64,000 bases of DNA from Bacillota bacterium (GTDB taxonomy: Bacteria; Bacillota; Negativicutes; CTSoil-072): positions 207,954 to 271,953 of the forward strand of contig JAGFZV010000001.1 of the NCBI GenBank assembly GCA_017889545.1, read 5' to 3'. Positions 9,754 through 18,306 of the stretch are shown piece after piece. The position numbers were made by a program, and so were the translations under genes. Below the pieces are notes generated by a model. That model saw only the letters and a list, made by a program, of their open reading frames with translations, had not been told where the DNA came from and did no database searches. Position 1 is the first letter of the stretch. Each line of letters opens with the position of its first letter.

Positions 9754-10019
9754 AAATGCAATTCTCGTTCCTCTCTGTTGCACGATTTTTATCATGAGTA
9801 ATTGATATCGTTCATGCATTATTCATAGAAATAAAATATCATAAACAGAGCGAAAAGAAAAGCTTTTTCTTTGTGCAAAAGTCCGCCTGGAAGAGACTCT
9901 GCAAAGTTTTATTGGCAAAAAGACATAAACGTGATACATTTATTGTATTCTCAGCAGCAACGAACTGCAGCTGCGGTTGCAAACCAATGCAATTTCTAAT
10001 GAGCGAAAGGATCCTCTTC

Positions 10020-11048
10020 GTGCGAATCATCACTACTTTTTTCATCGCTTTGCCAGCCGGCTGGCTATTTTCTTATATTCAAATCCCGCTGCCTTGGATG
10101 CTTGGCCCGTTAACTGCCATTATGCTGTTTAATTCGCTAAGCGGCAATTGGGCTCGCTGGCCCAACTTCTTGCGAGATCTTGGCATGATTATTCTCGGCT
10201 ACTCTATGGGCCGGGCGGTTACCCCGGACGCTGTCCATACGATTACTGCCTCCTTGCCCATCATGATGGCAATCACTTTGCTGACTATCTTGTTTTGTAC
10301 CGTCTCCGGCTACGTAACGCACCGCCAAACGGGCATCAGCCTATCCAGCAGTCTTTTAGGCAGCATGCCCGGCGGACTGTCACAAATGGTTTTGCTCTGC
10401 GATGAAATCAAAAGCAGCGACATGACTGTCGTTACCTTTATGCAGACAACCCGTCTACTGACAGTCGTATTTCTCGTGCCTTTCATAGCCGCTCATGGCT
10501 TGGCGAATATAGCAGAAACGCCGTTTGTGTTAGGGCCCGAAACAATAGAATACCATTGGCGCACATTTTGGCCGTCCATTGCTCTTGCTCCCGTCGGTGC
10601 CGCATTGGCGTATTATTTTAAATTGCCGACACCTTGTCTGCTCGGTCCGATTTTCGGGGTAGCGATTGGTGTTCTAAGCGGGTTTCCCGCTCCTCCTGCG
10701 AACCCGATCCTGCTGATTGCAGCCCAAGTTTTTGTCGGCATCCATATGGGAAACAGCATTAGTCTGACCAGCTTGCGACAGCTTGGAAAAGTATTCCCTT
10801 ATGCCATTGGCGGGGCAATCGCACTGATCGCCTTCACCTTTACTTTGGCCTACGGTCTCACCCTCATTAGTCCTGCTTCTTTGTTAACCGGCTTTCTCAG
10901 CACAGCCCCCGGCGGCATGGCAGAAATGGGCATTACCGCTGTTGTGCTGCAGGCTGACGTTTCAACAGTCGTTTCTTATCAACTTTTTCGTTTGTTTTTG
11001 GTTTTGCTTTCCATACCCCCCGTGCTAAAATGGCGATTGAAAGAATAG
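10020..11048 (+). CDS. AbrB-family (ammonia monooxygenase-like) membrane protein
   Basis: About 342 aa and highly hydrophobic, with two homologous halves typical of the AbrB duplication family (LPAGWLFSYIQIPLPWMLGPLTAIM and YYFKLPTPCLLGPIFGVAIG, each followed by glycine-rich MPGGLSQMVLL and APGGMAEMGITAVVL loops). Members are putative transporters or regulators of unknown substrate; the ammonia monooxygenase label is historical. The GTG at 10020 is preferred because AAAGGA lies 9 nt upstream; ATG 9999 and ATG 9873 are longer alternatives without a good ribosome site. It converges on hbd across a shared terminator. Confidence 0.8.
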   Translation: MRIITTFFIALPAGWLFSYIQIPLPWMLGPLTAIMLFNSLSGNWARWPNFLRDLGMIILGYSMGRAVTPDAVHTITASLPIMMAITLLTILFCTVSGYVTHRQTGISLSSSLLGSMPGGLSQMVLLCDEIKSSDMTVVTFMQTTRLLTVVFLVPFIAAHGLANIAETPFVLGPETIEYHWRTFWPSIALAPVGAALAYYFKLPTPCLLGPIFGVAIGVLSGFPAPPANPILLIAAQVFVGIHMGNSISLTSLRQLGKVFPYAIGGAIALIAFTFTLAYGLTLISPASLLTGFLSTAPGGMAEMGITAVVLQADVSTVVSYQLFRLFLVLLSIPPVLKWRLKE

Positions 11049-11068
11049 CGTTATCGCCGCAAGCAGCA

Positions 11069-11108
11069 AAAGGACCGGCATTCCCTTTCGGGAATGCCGG
11101 TCCTTTTT
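11069..11108. terminator. Bidirectional terminator between AbrB-family gene and hbd
   Basis: A perfect 18-bp stem (AAAAGGACCGGCATTCCC with its complement) around TTTC, with A and T tracts on both sides. It serves both converging genes. Confidence 0.95.
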
Positions 11109-11123
11109 TATTAGAGCAATACA

Positions 11124-11978
11124 TTAATTGTAATCGTAAAAACCTTTGCCGGTTTTGCGCCCTAAATAGCCGGCTTGGACCATTTTGCGAAGCAACGGAC
11201 AAGGACGATATTTGGGATCGCCGAAGCCATTATGGAGAACTTCCATGATATACAAAATCGTATCATTGCCGATCAAATCCGATAATGCCAACGGGCCCAT
11301 CGGATGGCCGAAGCCCAGCTTAGCCACATTGTCTATATCTTCCGCACTCGCAACGCCTTCCGCCAGAGTGAAAATTGCTTCATTGATCATTGGGATCATG
11401 ATCCGGTTGCCAACGAAACCAGGAGCATCGGACACTTCGACCGGGCTCTTGCCCAGTGCTTCCGCCAAAGCCTTGATGGTAGTGAACGTTTCTTCACTCG
11501 TTGCCAATCCTTTAATGACCTCAACCAGTTTCATTACCGGAGCAGGGTTAAAGAAATGCATCCCGATTACTTTCGCAGGCCGTTTCGTAATGGAGCCTAA
11601 TACCGTAATAGGCAGGGATGATGTGTTGCTGGCTAAAATTGTTTCTGCCGGACAAAGAGTATCGAGAGTTTCAAAGATGCCCCGTTTCAACTCAAGATTT
11701 TCTACCGCGGCCTCGATTGCCAGATCTACTTTACAGGCTTTTTCATCCAGTTCAACAACGCCGGAAATCCGTTTCATGATCTCATCTCTGGATTCTTGCG
11801 TCATTTTGCCTTTTTCAACAGCCTTGTTTAAATTTTTTGCAATTCCTGTAATTCCCCGTTGCACAAATTCCTCTTTGATGTCGCGCAATACAACTTCCAA
11901 ACCGCCTTGTGCCATCACTTGAGCGATCCCGCTGCCCATTTGCCCCGCACCAATTACCAATACCCGTTGAATAGCCAT
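11124..11978 (-). CDS. hbd: 3-hydroxybutyryl-CoA dehydrogenase
   Basis: 284 aa, the standard length of clostridial Hbd. It has an N-terminal Rossmann fold ([15 protein letters not shown]), the catalytic Ser/His region ([26 protein letters not shown]) and the C-terminal helical domain ([34 protein letters not shown]). It interconverts acetoacetyl-CoA and 3-hydroxybutyryl-CoA with NAD(P)H. It is the third gene of pct-thl-hbd, separated from thl by a strong hairpin. Unlike the two divergent paralogues in this window (15383 and 41338), it keeps the HFFNP motif of true acyl-CoA enzymes. Confidence 0.95.
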   Translation of the reverse strand: MAIQRVLVIGAGQMGSGIAQVMAQGGLEVVLRDIKEEFVQRGITGIAKNLNKAVEKGKMTQESRDEIMKRISGVVELDEKACKVDLAIEAAVENLELKRGIFETLDTLCPAETILASNTSSLPITVLGSITKRPAKVIGMHFFNPAPVMKLVEVIKGLATSEETFTTIKALAEALGKSPVEVSDAPGFVGNRIMIPMINEAIFTLAEGVASAEDIDNVAKLGFGHPMGPLALSDLIGNDTILYIMEVLHNGFGDPKYRPCPLLRKMVQAGYLGRKTGKGFYDYN

Positions 11979-12007
11979 TCTAAAAAACCTCCCCCTCGCT
12001 TTTCTAT

Positions 12008-12056
12008 CTTCGCACGGCTTGTGTCACCCAAAGGGTGACACAAGCCGTAGTTCGAA
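12008..12056. repeat. Long perfect hairpin between thl and hbd
   Basis: ACGGCTTGTGTCACCC and its exact complement flank AAA, extended outward by CTTCG/CGAAG. There is no T-run on either strand, so it may be an mRNA-stability or processing hairpin rather than a full terminator inside the thl-hbd transcript. Confidence 0.8.
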
Positions 12057-12092
12057 GTTAATTCAACCAAATTTCAGGTGGATTTATTATCT

Positions 12093-13274
12093 TTAGATAC
12101 GTTCAACAACCATGGCAATCCCTTGCCCGCCGCCTATGCACAGAGTCGCCAGACCGCGTTTCAGGCTTCTGGCTTCCAGCGCATGCAGCAAAGTAACCAA
12201 AATTCGGGCGCCGCTGGCGCCAATTGGATGACCGATCGCAGTCGCTCCGCCATTCACATTTACTTTTTCCATTGGGAAGCTAAGCTCTTTGCCTACCGCT
12301 AAAAACTGGGCCATAAACGCTTCATTGGCTTCAATCAGATCAAGATCTCCTACGGTCAGGCCCGCTTTTGCCAAAGCTTTTTGGGTGGCAGGAATAGGCC
12401 CGGTACCCATCACGCTGGGATCAACGCCTGCCGATGCATAGGAAACAATCTTTGCAATCGGTTTGAGGCCCAAAGCGCTCGCTTTTGCCGCCGACATGAG
12501 GACAAAAGCAGCTGCACCATCGTTAATTCCGGATGCATTGCCGGCTGTGATCGTTCCGTCTTTTTTAAAGGCCGGCTTGAGGCAACTCAAGGTTTCCGGC
12601 GTAGTACCACGCCGCGGATACTCATCGGTTTCAAAGACAACATCGCCTTTTTTCCCTTTGATCACTACAGGAACAATTTCTTTCTTAAAAGAGCCGTTGT
12701 CGATCGCTGCAATTGCTTTATTTTGCGACTGAGCCGCTGCTTCGTCTTGCTGCTCGCGGGTGATCCCATACTTCGCGGCGACATTTTCCGCCGTGATCCC
12801 CATATGATAATCATTAAACGCGCACCAGAGACCATCTTGTATCATCACATCGATGACTTTGGAATTACCCATGCGCAAACCCCAGCGGGCTTTACTCTCT
12901 AAAACATACGGGGCGTTCGTCATGCTCTCCATTCCACCGGCAATAACAACCTCTGCGTCACCTGCGGCAATCGCTTGAGCCGCCATAGCAACCGCTTTCA
13001 GCCCTGATCCGCAAACCTTATTGATTGTTAACGAAGGAATTTCAACCGGCAGACCGGCTTTCACCGCTGCCTGACGCGCCGGATTTTGTCCTAATCCCGC
13101 CTGCAGAACATTGCCCAGAATGACCTCCTCGACGATATCATTGGAAATCCCTGCGCGCTTTATCGCTTCCTGTACAACGATACTGCCCATTTCCGGCGCC
13201 GACAACGCACTCAAACCCCCATTGAAGCTGCCTACTGCAGTACGAACTGCGCTAACAATAACCACTTCACTCAT
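12093..13274 (-). CDS. thl: Acetyl-CoA acetyltransferase (thiolase)
   Basis: 393 aa, standard thiolase length. The acylated Cys lies in [11 protein letters not shown], and the catalytic His and Cys lie in [16 protein letters not shown] and LCIGGGQG. It condenses two acetyl-CoA to acetoacetyl-CoA or cleaves acetoacetyl-CoA. The ATG at 13272-13274 follows GAGGGTGG at good distance; a start 21 nt upstream is possible but unusual. It sits between pct and hbd, so the trio can interconvert acetyl-CoA, acetoacetyl-CoA and 3-hydroxybutyryl-CoA and move CoA between acids. Confidence 0.96.
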   Translation of the reverse strand: MSEVVIVSAVRTAVGSFNGGLSALSAPEMGSIVVQEAIKRAGISNDIVEEVILGNVLQAGLGQNPARQAAVKAGLPVEIPSLTINKVCGSGLKAVAMAAQAIAAGDAEVVIAGGMESMTNAPYVLESKARWGLRMGNSKVIDVMIQDGLWCAFNDYHMGITAENVAAKYGITREQQDEAAAQSQNKAIAAIDNGSFKKEIVPVVIKGKKGDVVFETDEYPRRGTTPETLSCLKPAFKKDGTITAGNASGINDGAAAFVLMSAAKASALGLKPIAKIVSYASAGVDPSVMGTGPIPATQKALAKAGLTVGDLDLIEANEAFMAQFLAVGKELSFPMEKVNVNGGATAIGHPIGASGARILVTLLHALEARSLKRGLATLCIGGGQGIAMVVERI

Positions 13275-13397
13275 ATATACACCACCCTCGTTCATATTAA
13301 GAAAAAGCGATGTTTTTCACCATCACTGTTTCCAACAAAAAATTGTTTCCCATATTTTGCATTATCTGATTTTGTTTGTCAGATTTTATATGAAAAC

Positions 13398-14951
13398 TTA
13401 TTGAAGCTTCAAGCCCATCGGCTCATCACGGAACAGTCTGGCATCCATCAATTTCAGATCCGGGGCAACGATCACCGGGAACTCAATCAATGCCAATACA
13501 TCTTTTTCCAAATCAACGCCAGGAGCAATTTCCGTCAGTACCATTCCTTCCTGCGTCAGTTTGAAGACAGCGCGTTCCGTAATGTACATCACCGGTTGAT
13601 GCACTTTGCGGGCATAATCGCCGCTAAACGTAATTTGTTCTACGTGATTCAAGAATTTTTTCGCTCTACCTTCCGCCAAGATAGCCAATTTTCCGTCTTC
13701 CACTTTCACTTTCAAGCCGCCGGCGGTAAATGTCCCGCAAAAAACCACTCTTTTTGCGTTTTGGGTAATATTGATAAATCCACCGCAACCGGCAACACGG
13801 CCTTTGAATTTGCTGACATTGATATTGCCTGCCCGATCTGTTTCGGCTAATCCTAAGTAGGCCAGATCCAATCCGCCGCCATCATAAAAATCAAACTGGT
13901 ATTGGTGATCCAATATCGCCTCCGCGTTGGTCGCAGCGCCAAAACTCGCTCCCCCTGCCGGAATCCCGCCAATCGGACCGGCCTCAACCGTCAGAGTCAT
14001 CAGATGGCCAACACCTTCTTCATTTGCAACCATTGCAACCCCTTCCGGCACGCCAATTCCCAAATTCACCTTCGCATTCGGTATCAGTTCCATCGCAGCG
14101 CGGCGGGCGATTACTTTCCGTTCATCCAGCTGCATCGGCGCAAGCCCGTCAACCGGAACACGAATTTCACCGGAGTATGCAGGATTGTACTGCTCCCCGA
14201 ATGTCTGCATATGTTTTTCAGGTGAATCTGCTACTACAATATAATCAACAACAATTCCTGGCAGCTTCACTTCCATCGGCTTCATTGATCCTTTGGCAAC
14301 AACGCGCTCTACTTGTGCAATAACTATTCCGCCAGAGTTTTTGGCCGCTTGGGCCATCGATAAAATTTCCAGCGATACTGCTTCACGCTCAATCGTAATA
14401 TTGCCGTTTTCATCTGCACTGGTTCCCCGAACAAGCGCTACATTGACTGGAAACCCTTTATACCAAAGCCACTCTTCCCCACCCAGTTCAATTACCTCAA
14501 TCAAATCTTCTTTCGTGACTTCGTTGATTTTTCCCCCTTCAACCCGCGGATCAACAAAGGTATTTAATCCTACTTTGGTAATTACGCCCGGCTTATGCCC
14601 CGCGACTGCCCGAAACCAGTGAGTCAGAGTCCCCTGCGGAAAGTTATACGCCTCAATTTTATTTTCGATTGCCAACTTACCCAATTTGGGCGCCAAGTTC
14701 CAGTGTCCGCCAATTACCCGCTTCACCAGACCTTCACAGCCAAGATGGTTCAGCCCACGGTCCTTGCCGTCCCCTTGGCCCGCACAATACATTAATGTTA
14801 GATTGCGGGGAGCCGCTTCATTTTGAAAGCGTTCCTCAATTGCCGAAGTTAACGCTTCCGGATGTCCATTGCCAACAAACCCGCTTGTTGCAATTGTGTC
14901 CCCATCCTTGATCAATTTGACTGCCTCGGCTGCGCTGATAAACTTTGCCAT
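13398..14951 (-). CDS. pct: Propionate/short-chain acyl CoA-transferase (Pct/YdiF type)
   Basis: 517 aa, a fused alpha-beta class I CoA-transferase. The alpha half has [12 protein letters not shown] and [14 protein letters not shown]; the beta half has [11 protein letters not shown] and the catalytic Glu in TVEAGPIGG. Family members move CoA between acetyl-CoA and propionate, lactate, butyrate or acetoacetate. As first gene of pct-thl-hbd behind a sigma-54-type promoter, its likely role is to activate an incoming short hydroxy- or keto-acid at the expense of acetyl-CoA. The exact substrate cannot be read. The start has an AGGAGGAACAAC ribosome site. Confidence 0.9.
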   Translation of the reverse strand: MAKFISAAEAVKLIKDGDTIATSGFVGNGHPEALTSAIEERFQNEAAPRNLTLMYCAGQGDGKDRGLNHLGCEGLVKRVIGGHWNLAPKLGKLAIENKIEAYNFPQGTLTHWFRAVAGHKPGVITKVGLNTFVDPRVEGGKINEVTKEDLIEVIELGGEEWLWYKGFPVNVALVRGTSADENGNITIEREAVSLEILSMAQAAKNSGGIVIAQVERVVAKGSMKPMEVKLPGIVVDYIVVADSPEKHMQTFGEQYNPAYSGEIRVPVDGLAPMQLDERKVIARRAAMELIPNAKVNLGIGVPEGVAMVANEEGVGHLMTLTVEAGPIGGIPAGGASFGAATNAEAILDHQYQFDFYDGGGLDLAYLGLAETDRAGNINVSKFKGRVAGCGGFINITQNAKRVVFCGTFTAGGLKVKVEDGKLAILAEGRAKKFLNHVEQITFSGDYARKVHQPVMYITERAVFKLTQEGMVLTEIAPGVDLEKDVLALIEFPVIVAPDLKLMDARLFRDEPMGLKLQ

Positions 14952-15038
14952 CTGTTGTTCCTCCTCAAAAAAATATCTTCGTTTCTACACAGTTGCCGAT
15001 TACGTACTTTTCTACATACTATTCCATTCATAGTTATA

Positions 15039-15054
15039 TGCATGTTTGATGCCA
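15039..15054 (-). promoter_or_regulatory. Sigma-54 promoter of pct-thl-hbd
   Basis: Minus-strand TGGCATCAAACATGCA has GG-N10-GC spacing and close match to the -24/-12 consensus (TGGCAC-N5-TTGCA). It lies about 90 nt upstream of the pct start, below three phased activator-type repeats. Confidence 0.8.
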
Positions 15055-15111
15055 ATTGAAAAAAAGCTGTATTTGTTGATGTTTTGAGAATTTTACGTCG
15101 ATAAAACATGT

Positions 15112-15174
15112 TGATTCCGACACGCAGTATACTGTTTCCGACACTTTTTATTTGCAATCCGACATTTTTATTTT
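15112..15174. promoter_or_regulatory. Three 21-bp phased CCGACA repeats (candidate sigma-54 enhancer)
   Basis: CCGACA begins at 15117, 15138 and 15159, exactly 21 bp (two helical turns) apart, each preceded by T-rich sequence and the last two followed by TTTTTATTT-like tracts. They lie about 60-120 bp upstream of the predicted -24/-12 element, where an NtrC-type activator would bind. The remainder of the 14952-15333 gap shows nothing else recognised apart from the terminator at its far end. Confidence 0.65.
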
Positions 15175-15333
15175 TTCAAGCCTTTCTGATTGTCTATTTT
15201 TTCACAATCAGAACAGTGTTTTTCTGCCATTACGAAAAAACAGTCCGGATTTCCTCTTGTTTCGCTTTCGACAAGCACAAAATAAATCCTGCATATTCTG
15301 TATTTTTTGAAAATACAATTATTTTAAATTCTA

Positions 15334-15372
15334 ATATAGACGGTCCTCCTGCTACTCGAGAACCGTCTATAT
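15334..15372 (-). terminator. Terminator after the second hydroxyacyl-CoA dehydrogenase gene
   Basis: An 11-bp stem (ATATAGACGGT/ACCGTCTATAT) with a 17-nt loop follows the stop closely; the downstream minus-strand sequence is T-rich but interrupted. Confidence 0.7.
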
Positions 15373-15382
15373 CATCCGTTCA

Positions 15383-16336
15383 TCAAAAAGTCATTTTTTT
15401 ATCTTTTTGCAGCCATTCCAGAAGAATATCTTCCCGTGTCCGTTTGATTTTTGCCAACTGTTCCGGCTGCCAGTCGTACATCCCTGTTCCGGTTTTGGCG
15501 CCAAGGTTCCCCTTCGCCACCGGATCTTTCAATATTGGCGACACACCATGGCTATCGCACAAATCCTTGTTCAAATAAGAAGAGATATTGCAGAAAATAT
15601 CCAGGCCGCCCAAATCAGCGCTTTCTATCGGGCCGCTCGTCGACAGTCGGCGTCCAAGGCTGTATTTCATTGTCGTGTCAACCGCTTCCTGCGTAGCAAT
15701 ACCGTTCTCTACTATGTACAGCGCTTCACGCAGCAAGGCAAATTGAAGCCGGTTGCCGATAAAGCCAAGCGCTTCTTTCTTTAACGCTACTGGTTTTTTG
15801 CCAATTTTTTCCATTAACTTCCAAGTGGTGTCAACCGTTTCCTGCGCGGTGTGTTTCCCCGGAACGACTTCAACCAAAGGAACCAAATGAGGCGGATTCC
15901 AAAAATGGGCCACAACAAAGCGTTCTTTCCCAGTCAGTTTTTCCGCAACGGCAGTTGGACTCAAACCAGAGGTGTTTGTGGCAAAAATTGTGTTTGGCGA
16001 GCAAAGTTTTTCCATCTCAGCAAAGATATCCTGCTTTACAGATAAATCTTCCGCAACCGATTCGATGACAAAGTCAGCATCCACTGCCGCCTCTTTCAAC
16101 GTCGTAACGCCTTTAATCCTTGCCAGGATTGCAGTAATATCTTTGGGATCGACCAAGCCATGCTGCTGGTAAGTTTCCAGTCCGGCTTTAATCCCCTTGA
16201 ACCCCCGTTCAATACTGGCTTCAGAACGGCCAAACATCCGGACATTGTACCCGGCCATTGCAAACATTAAGGCAGTTCCAAAACCCATCGTACCTGTGCC
16301 TAAATTACAGATATTCTTGATTTCTTCCACTTGCAT
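15383..16336 (-). CDS. 3-hydroxyacyl-CoA dehydrogenase-family protein (divergent, beta-hydroxyacid type)
   Basis: 317 aa. The Rossmann motif NLGTGTMGFGTA, TNTSGLSPTAVA and a C-terminal helical domain (GFIGNRLQFALLREALYI) place it in the 3HCDH family. The segment after the catalytic His reads HFWNPPHLVPLVEVV instead of [14 protein letters not shown], closer to enzymes acting on free beta-hydroxy acids (for example carnitine or gulonate dehydrogenases). It therefore may oxidise a hydroxy acid rather than its CoA ester (inference). The ATG at 16334-16336 follows AAGGAG; the longer frame lacks support. It lies downstream of atoE with a small hairpin (16414-16435) between them. Confidence 0.82.
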   Translation of the reverse strand: MQVEEIKNICNLGTGTMGFGTALMFAMAGYNVRMFGRSEASIERGFKGIKAGLETYQQHGLVDPKDITAILARIKGVTTLKEAAVDADFVIESVAEDLSVKQDIFAEMEKLCSPNTIFATNTSGLSPTAVAEKLTGKERFVVAHFWNPPHLVPLVEVVPGKHTAQETVDTTWKLMEKIGKKPVALKKEALGFIGNRLQFALLREALYIVENGIATQEAVDTTMKYSLGRRLSTSGPIESADLGGLDIFCNISSYLNKDLCDSHGVSPILKDPVAKGNLGAKTGTGMYDWQPEQLAKIKRTREDILLEWLQKDKKMTF

Positions 16337-16510
16337 CAGCAAATCACTCCTTTTCTTTTTCTCACAGTATATTTGTTTATCCGTCATCTATTATTATATA
16401 CGTTAGGCGAAAGGCCTGCAAAGCTGCCCGCAGGCAACATTACAAGCCTCTCGCAGAACAACCCGGTCCAGTTTTCCGCGCAGTCCTGTGTTATTTGTTT
16501 TTTCAACCAG

Positions 16511-17920
16511 TTACGAGATCATCGGAGCAACGTACGGCATCGTCTTGGCCAACAAATAAAGTAATATTAATACGGTCGGGGTAAGGAATATTAATTGCAG
16601 CACGGAAAAACCAGCCAAATCTCTTGCTTTCATTCCCGAAAGGCCGAGAAGCGGCAGCATCCAGAATGGATTAATGAAGTTTGGCAGTGCTTCAGCCGCA
16701 TTGTATACCTGAACGATCCAGGCCAGATTTACTTTTAATTGGTTAGCTGCTTCCAATACATACGGAGCTTCTACAACCCATTTGCCGCCGCCGGACGGCA
16801 GGAAAAGACCCATGATCGCCGAGTATGCGCCAACGACAACCGGCAAAGTACCTTGCGTTGAAACCGAAACAAAGAATTTAGCCAATAAATCGTTTAAGCC
16901 GGATCCCATTAATACGCCAAAAATCCCGGCATACAAGGGGAACTGGAGAAGAACGCCGCCCGTCATAGGAACAGACTTGCCTGCAGCTTTCAAGAAGCCT
17001 TTTGGCGTCCAGTGCAGCAGCATCCCAAAAATAAGAAACATAAAGTTATACGTATTCAGGTCAAGCATGGACATAGCGCCTTTCGTGGCGAGCAGAAAAC
17101 CCAGGTACCCAAAACCCAATAAGCAAATAATAATCGTAAGGATCGGACTGTATTCCAAATATTCGCCAGGAACTTTTGGTTTTCCCAAATCTTCTGGGAC
17201 GTCCGCAAATTGAATTCCAGCCATTTCCGCTGTTTTTGCCTTATCGGCATTCGGTGTTGATGCATAACAAATCCAAATGGCGACAAAAGAAACAACAATA
17301 ATCATAACCAAGTTTTGCCAGGTGAAGAGAGTTAAGCTCAATGGTATTTCACCGCTAATTTTGTAAAGAGACGCCGGGATGGAAGCTTTTGTCGCCATCA
17401 ACAGTGCAGCCGATGAGGAAAGACCCAGAGCCCAGACACTGCCAAGTCCCAAATAAGCGGCAGCGCCGATCGCACGATAGTCGACGCCCGGAACACGCTT
17501 CATAACCTCTTTCATTAAGGATCCGGCAAAAATAAGGCCAAACCCCCAGCTAATCAGCGAAGCGGCGATCGATACAAAACCAATATACGCCACTGCCACT
17601 TTCGGGGTTTTGGGAAAAGCAGCCATTGCAACAATCAATCGTTTTACCGGCGGGGCGACCGCCACGACATAACCGCCGATCACGATAAAGGCCATTTGCA
17701 TGGTAAAAGGAATTAAGCCCCAAAATCCTTTACCGAAATCAATCGCAACTTGGTTGGGAGTTCGGCCCAGTGCCAAAGCGGCAGCGCATACGATTGCCAC
17801 TGCAAGTAATGCAAAAACATAAGCATCGGGAAACCAGCGTTCACTCCAGTCCGCTAGCGTCATTCCGAACTTCGCCATTACGCCGGCTTCTTCTTGCTTT
17901 GCTTGACGTTGATCTGCCAT
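16511..17920 (-). CDS. atoE: AtoE-type short-chain fatty acid transporter
   Basis: 469 aa with about 10-12 membrane helices. The family motifs LYWG-like MALISWGFGLIFAGSLMKEV (written here ASLISWGFGLIFAG), FLPSGGGKWVVEAPYVLEAA and LPNFINPFWMLPLLGL are clear. AtoE proteins take up short-chain fatty acids such as acetoacetate or butyrate. The ATG at 17918-17920 is preferred; a GTG at 17932 overlaps its own AAAGGAG site. It is preceded by a sigma-54-type promoter and by nfnAB and an AtoSC-like pair, and followed by a hydroxyacyl dehydrogenase. A paralogue lies at 42318 in a similar setting. Confidence 0.88.
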   Translation of the reverse strand: MADQRQAKQEEAGVMAKFGMTLADWSERWFPDAYVFALLAVAIVCAAALALGRTPNQVAIDFGKGFWGLIPFTMQMAFIVIGGYVVAVAPPVKRLIVAMAAFPKTPKVAVAYIGFVSIAASLISWGFGLIFAGSLMKEVMKRVPGVDYRAIGAAAYLGLGSVWALGLSSSAALLMATKASIPASLYKISGEIPLSLTLFTWQNLVMIIVVSFVAIWICYASTPNADKAKTAEMAGIQFADVPEDLGKPKVPGEYLEYSPILTIIICLLGFGYLGFLLATKGAMSMLDLNTYNFMFLIFGMLLHWTPKGFLKAAGKSVPMTGGVLLQFPLYAGIFGVLMGSGLNDLLAKFFVSVSTQGTLPVVVGAYSAIMGLFLPSGGGKWVVEAPYVLEAANQLKVNLAWIVQVYNAAEALPNFINPFWMLPLLGLSGMKARDLAGFSVLQLIFLTPTVLILLYLLAKTMPYVAPMIS

Positions 17921-18030
17921 AAAAAAATTCACGCTCCTTTAATATACTATTATTTCAACAAATTGCTTCTTTTGCAGCCGGCACCCCCCTTGAATATATT
18001 TTCCGAAATAATATCGCACTAAAATAAATA

Positions 18031-18046
18031 TGCAATTACCATGCCA
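18031..18046 (-). promoter_or_regulatory. Sigma-54 promoter of the atoE operon
   Basis: Minus-strand TGGCATGGTAATTGCA matches -24/-12 with GG-N10-GC spacing, about 110 nt upstream of atoE. The gap 17921-18306 otherwise holds the nfn terminator (18051-18105); no other gene is seen in it. Confidence 0.8.
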
Positions 18047-18050
18047 AAAA

Positions 18051-18105
18051 AAAGAGATCGTGAGTTGCACCAACAAAGGATAGCGGTGCAGCTCATGATC
18101 TCTTT
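18051..18105 (-). terminator. Intrinsic terminator downstream of nfnAB
   Basis: AAAGAGATC-TGAG-TGCACC pairs with its near-complement around a 13-nt loop, followed on the minus strand by eight T. It lies about 200 nt past the nfnB stop and just above the atoE promoter, insulating the two transcripts. Confidence 0.85.
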
Positions 18106-18306
18106 AAGAAATCTGTCCTGTTTGGGAATAATTTCACACGATCATTTCATGGTTTGCATAAAACAGCCTGTTTCAATCATTCATTTTTTTGGATTTAACA
18201 ACAATTCGCTGTAAAGTTTGTGAAAAATAGTTACATGATCACATGAACATGCGCTGAATACTGTGCATTCTTTTGCAAAAATGACTACTTTTTACACATT
18301 GATTCG

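Noticed and set aside
11185..11922. 245-codon plus-strand open frame
   Set aside because: Antisense to hbd, low complexity, no ribosome site; a shadow of the real gene.
15112..15174. CRISPR-like repeats
   Set aside because: Only the CCGACA core is repeated, the unit is 21 bp with no separate spacers, and no cas genes are present.
18008..18035. Sigma-70 promoter TTGCAT-N16-TATTAT upstream of atoE
   Set aside because: It overlaps the better-supported sigma-54 element at 18031-18046, which belongs to a set of six alike; the region is AT-rich and such matches are expected.
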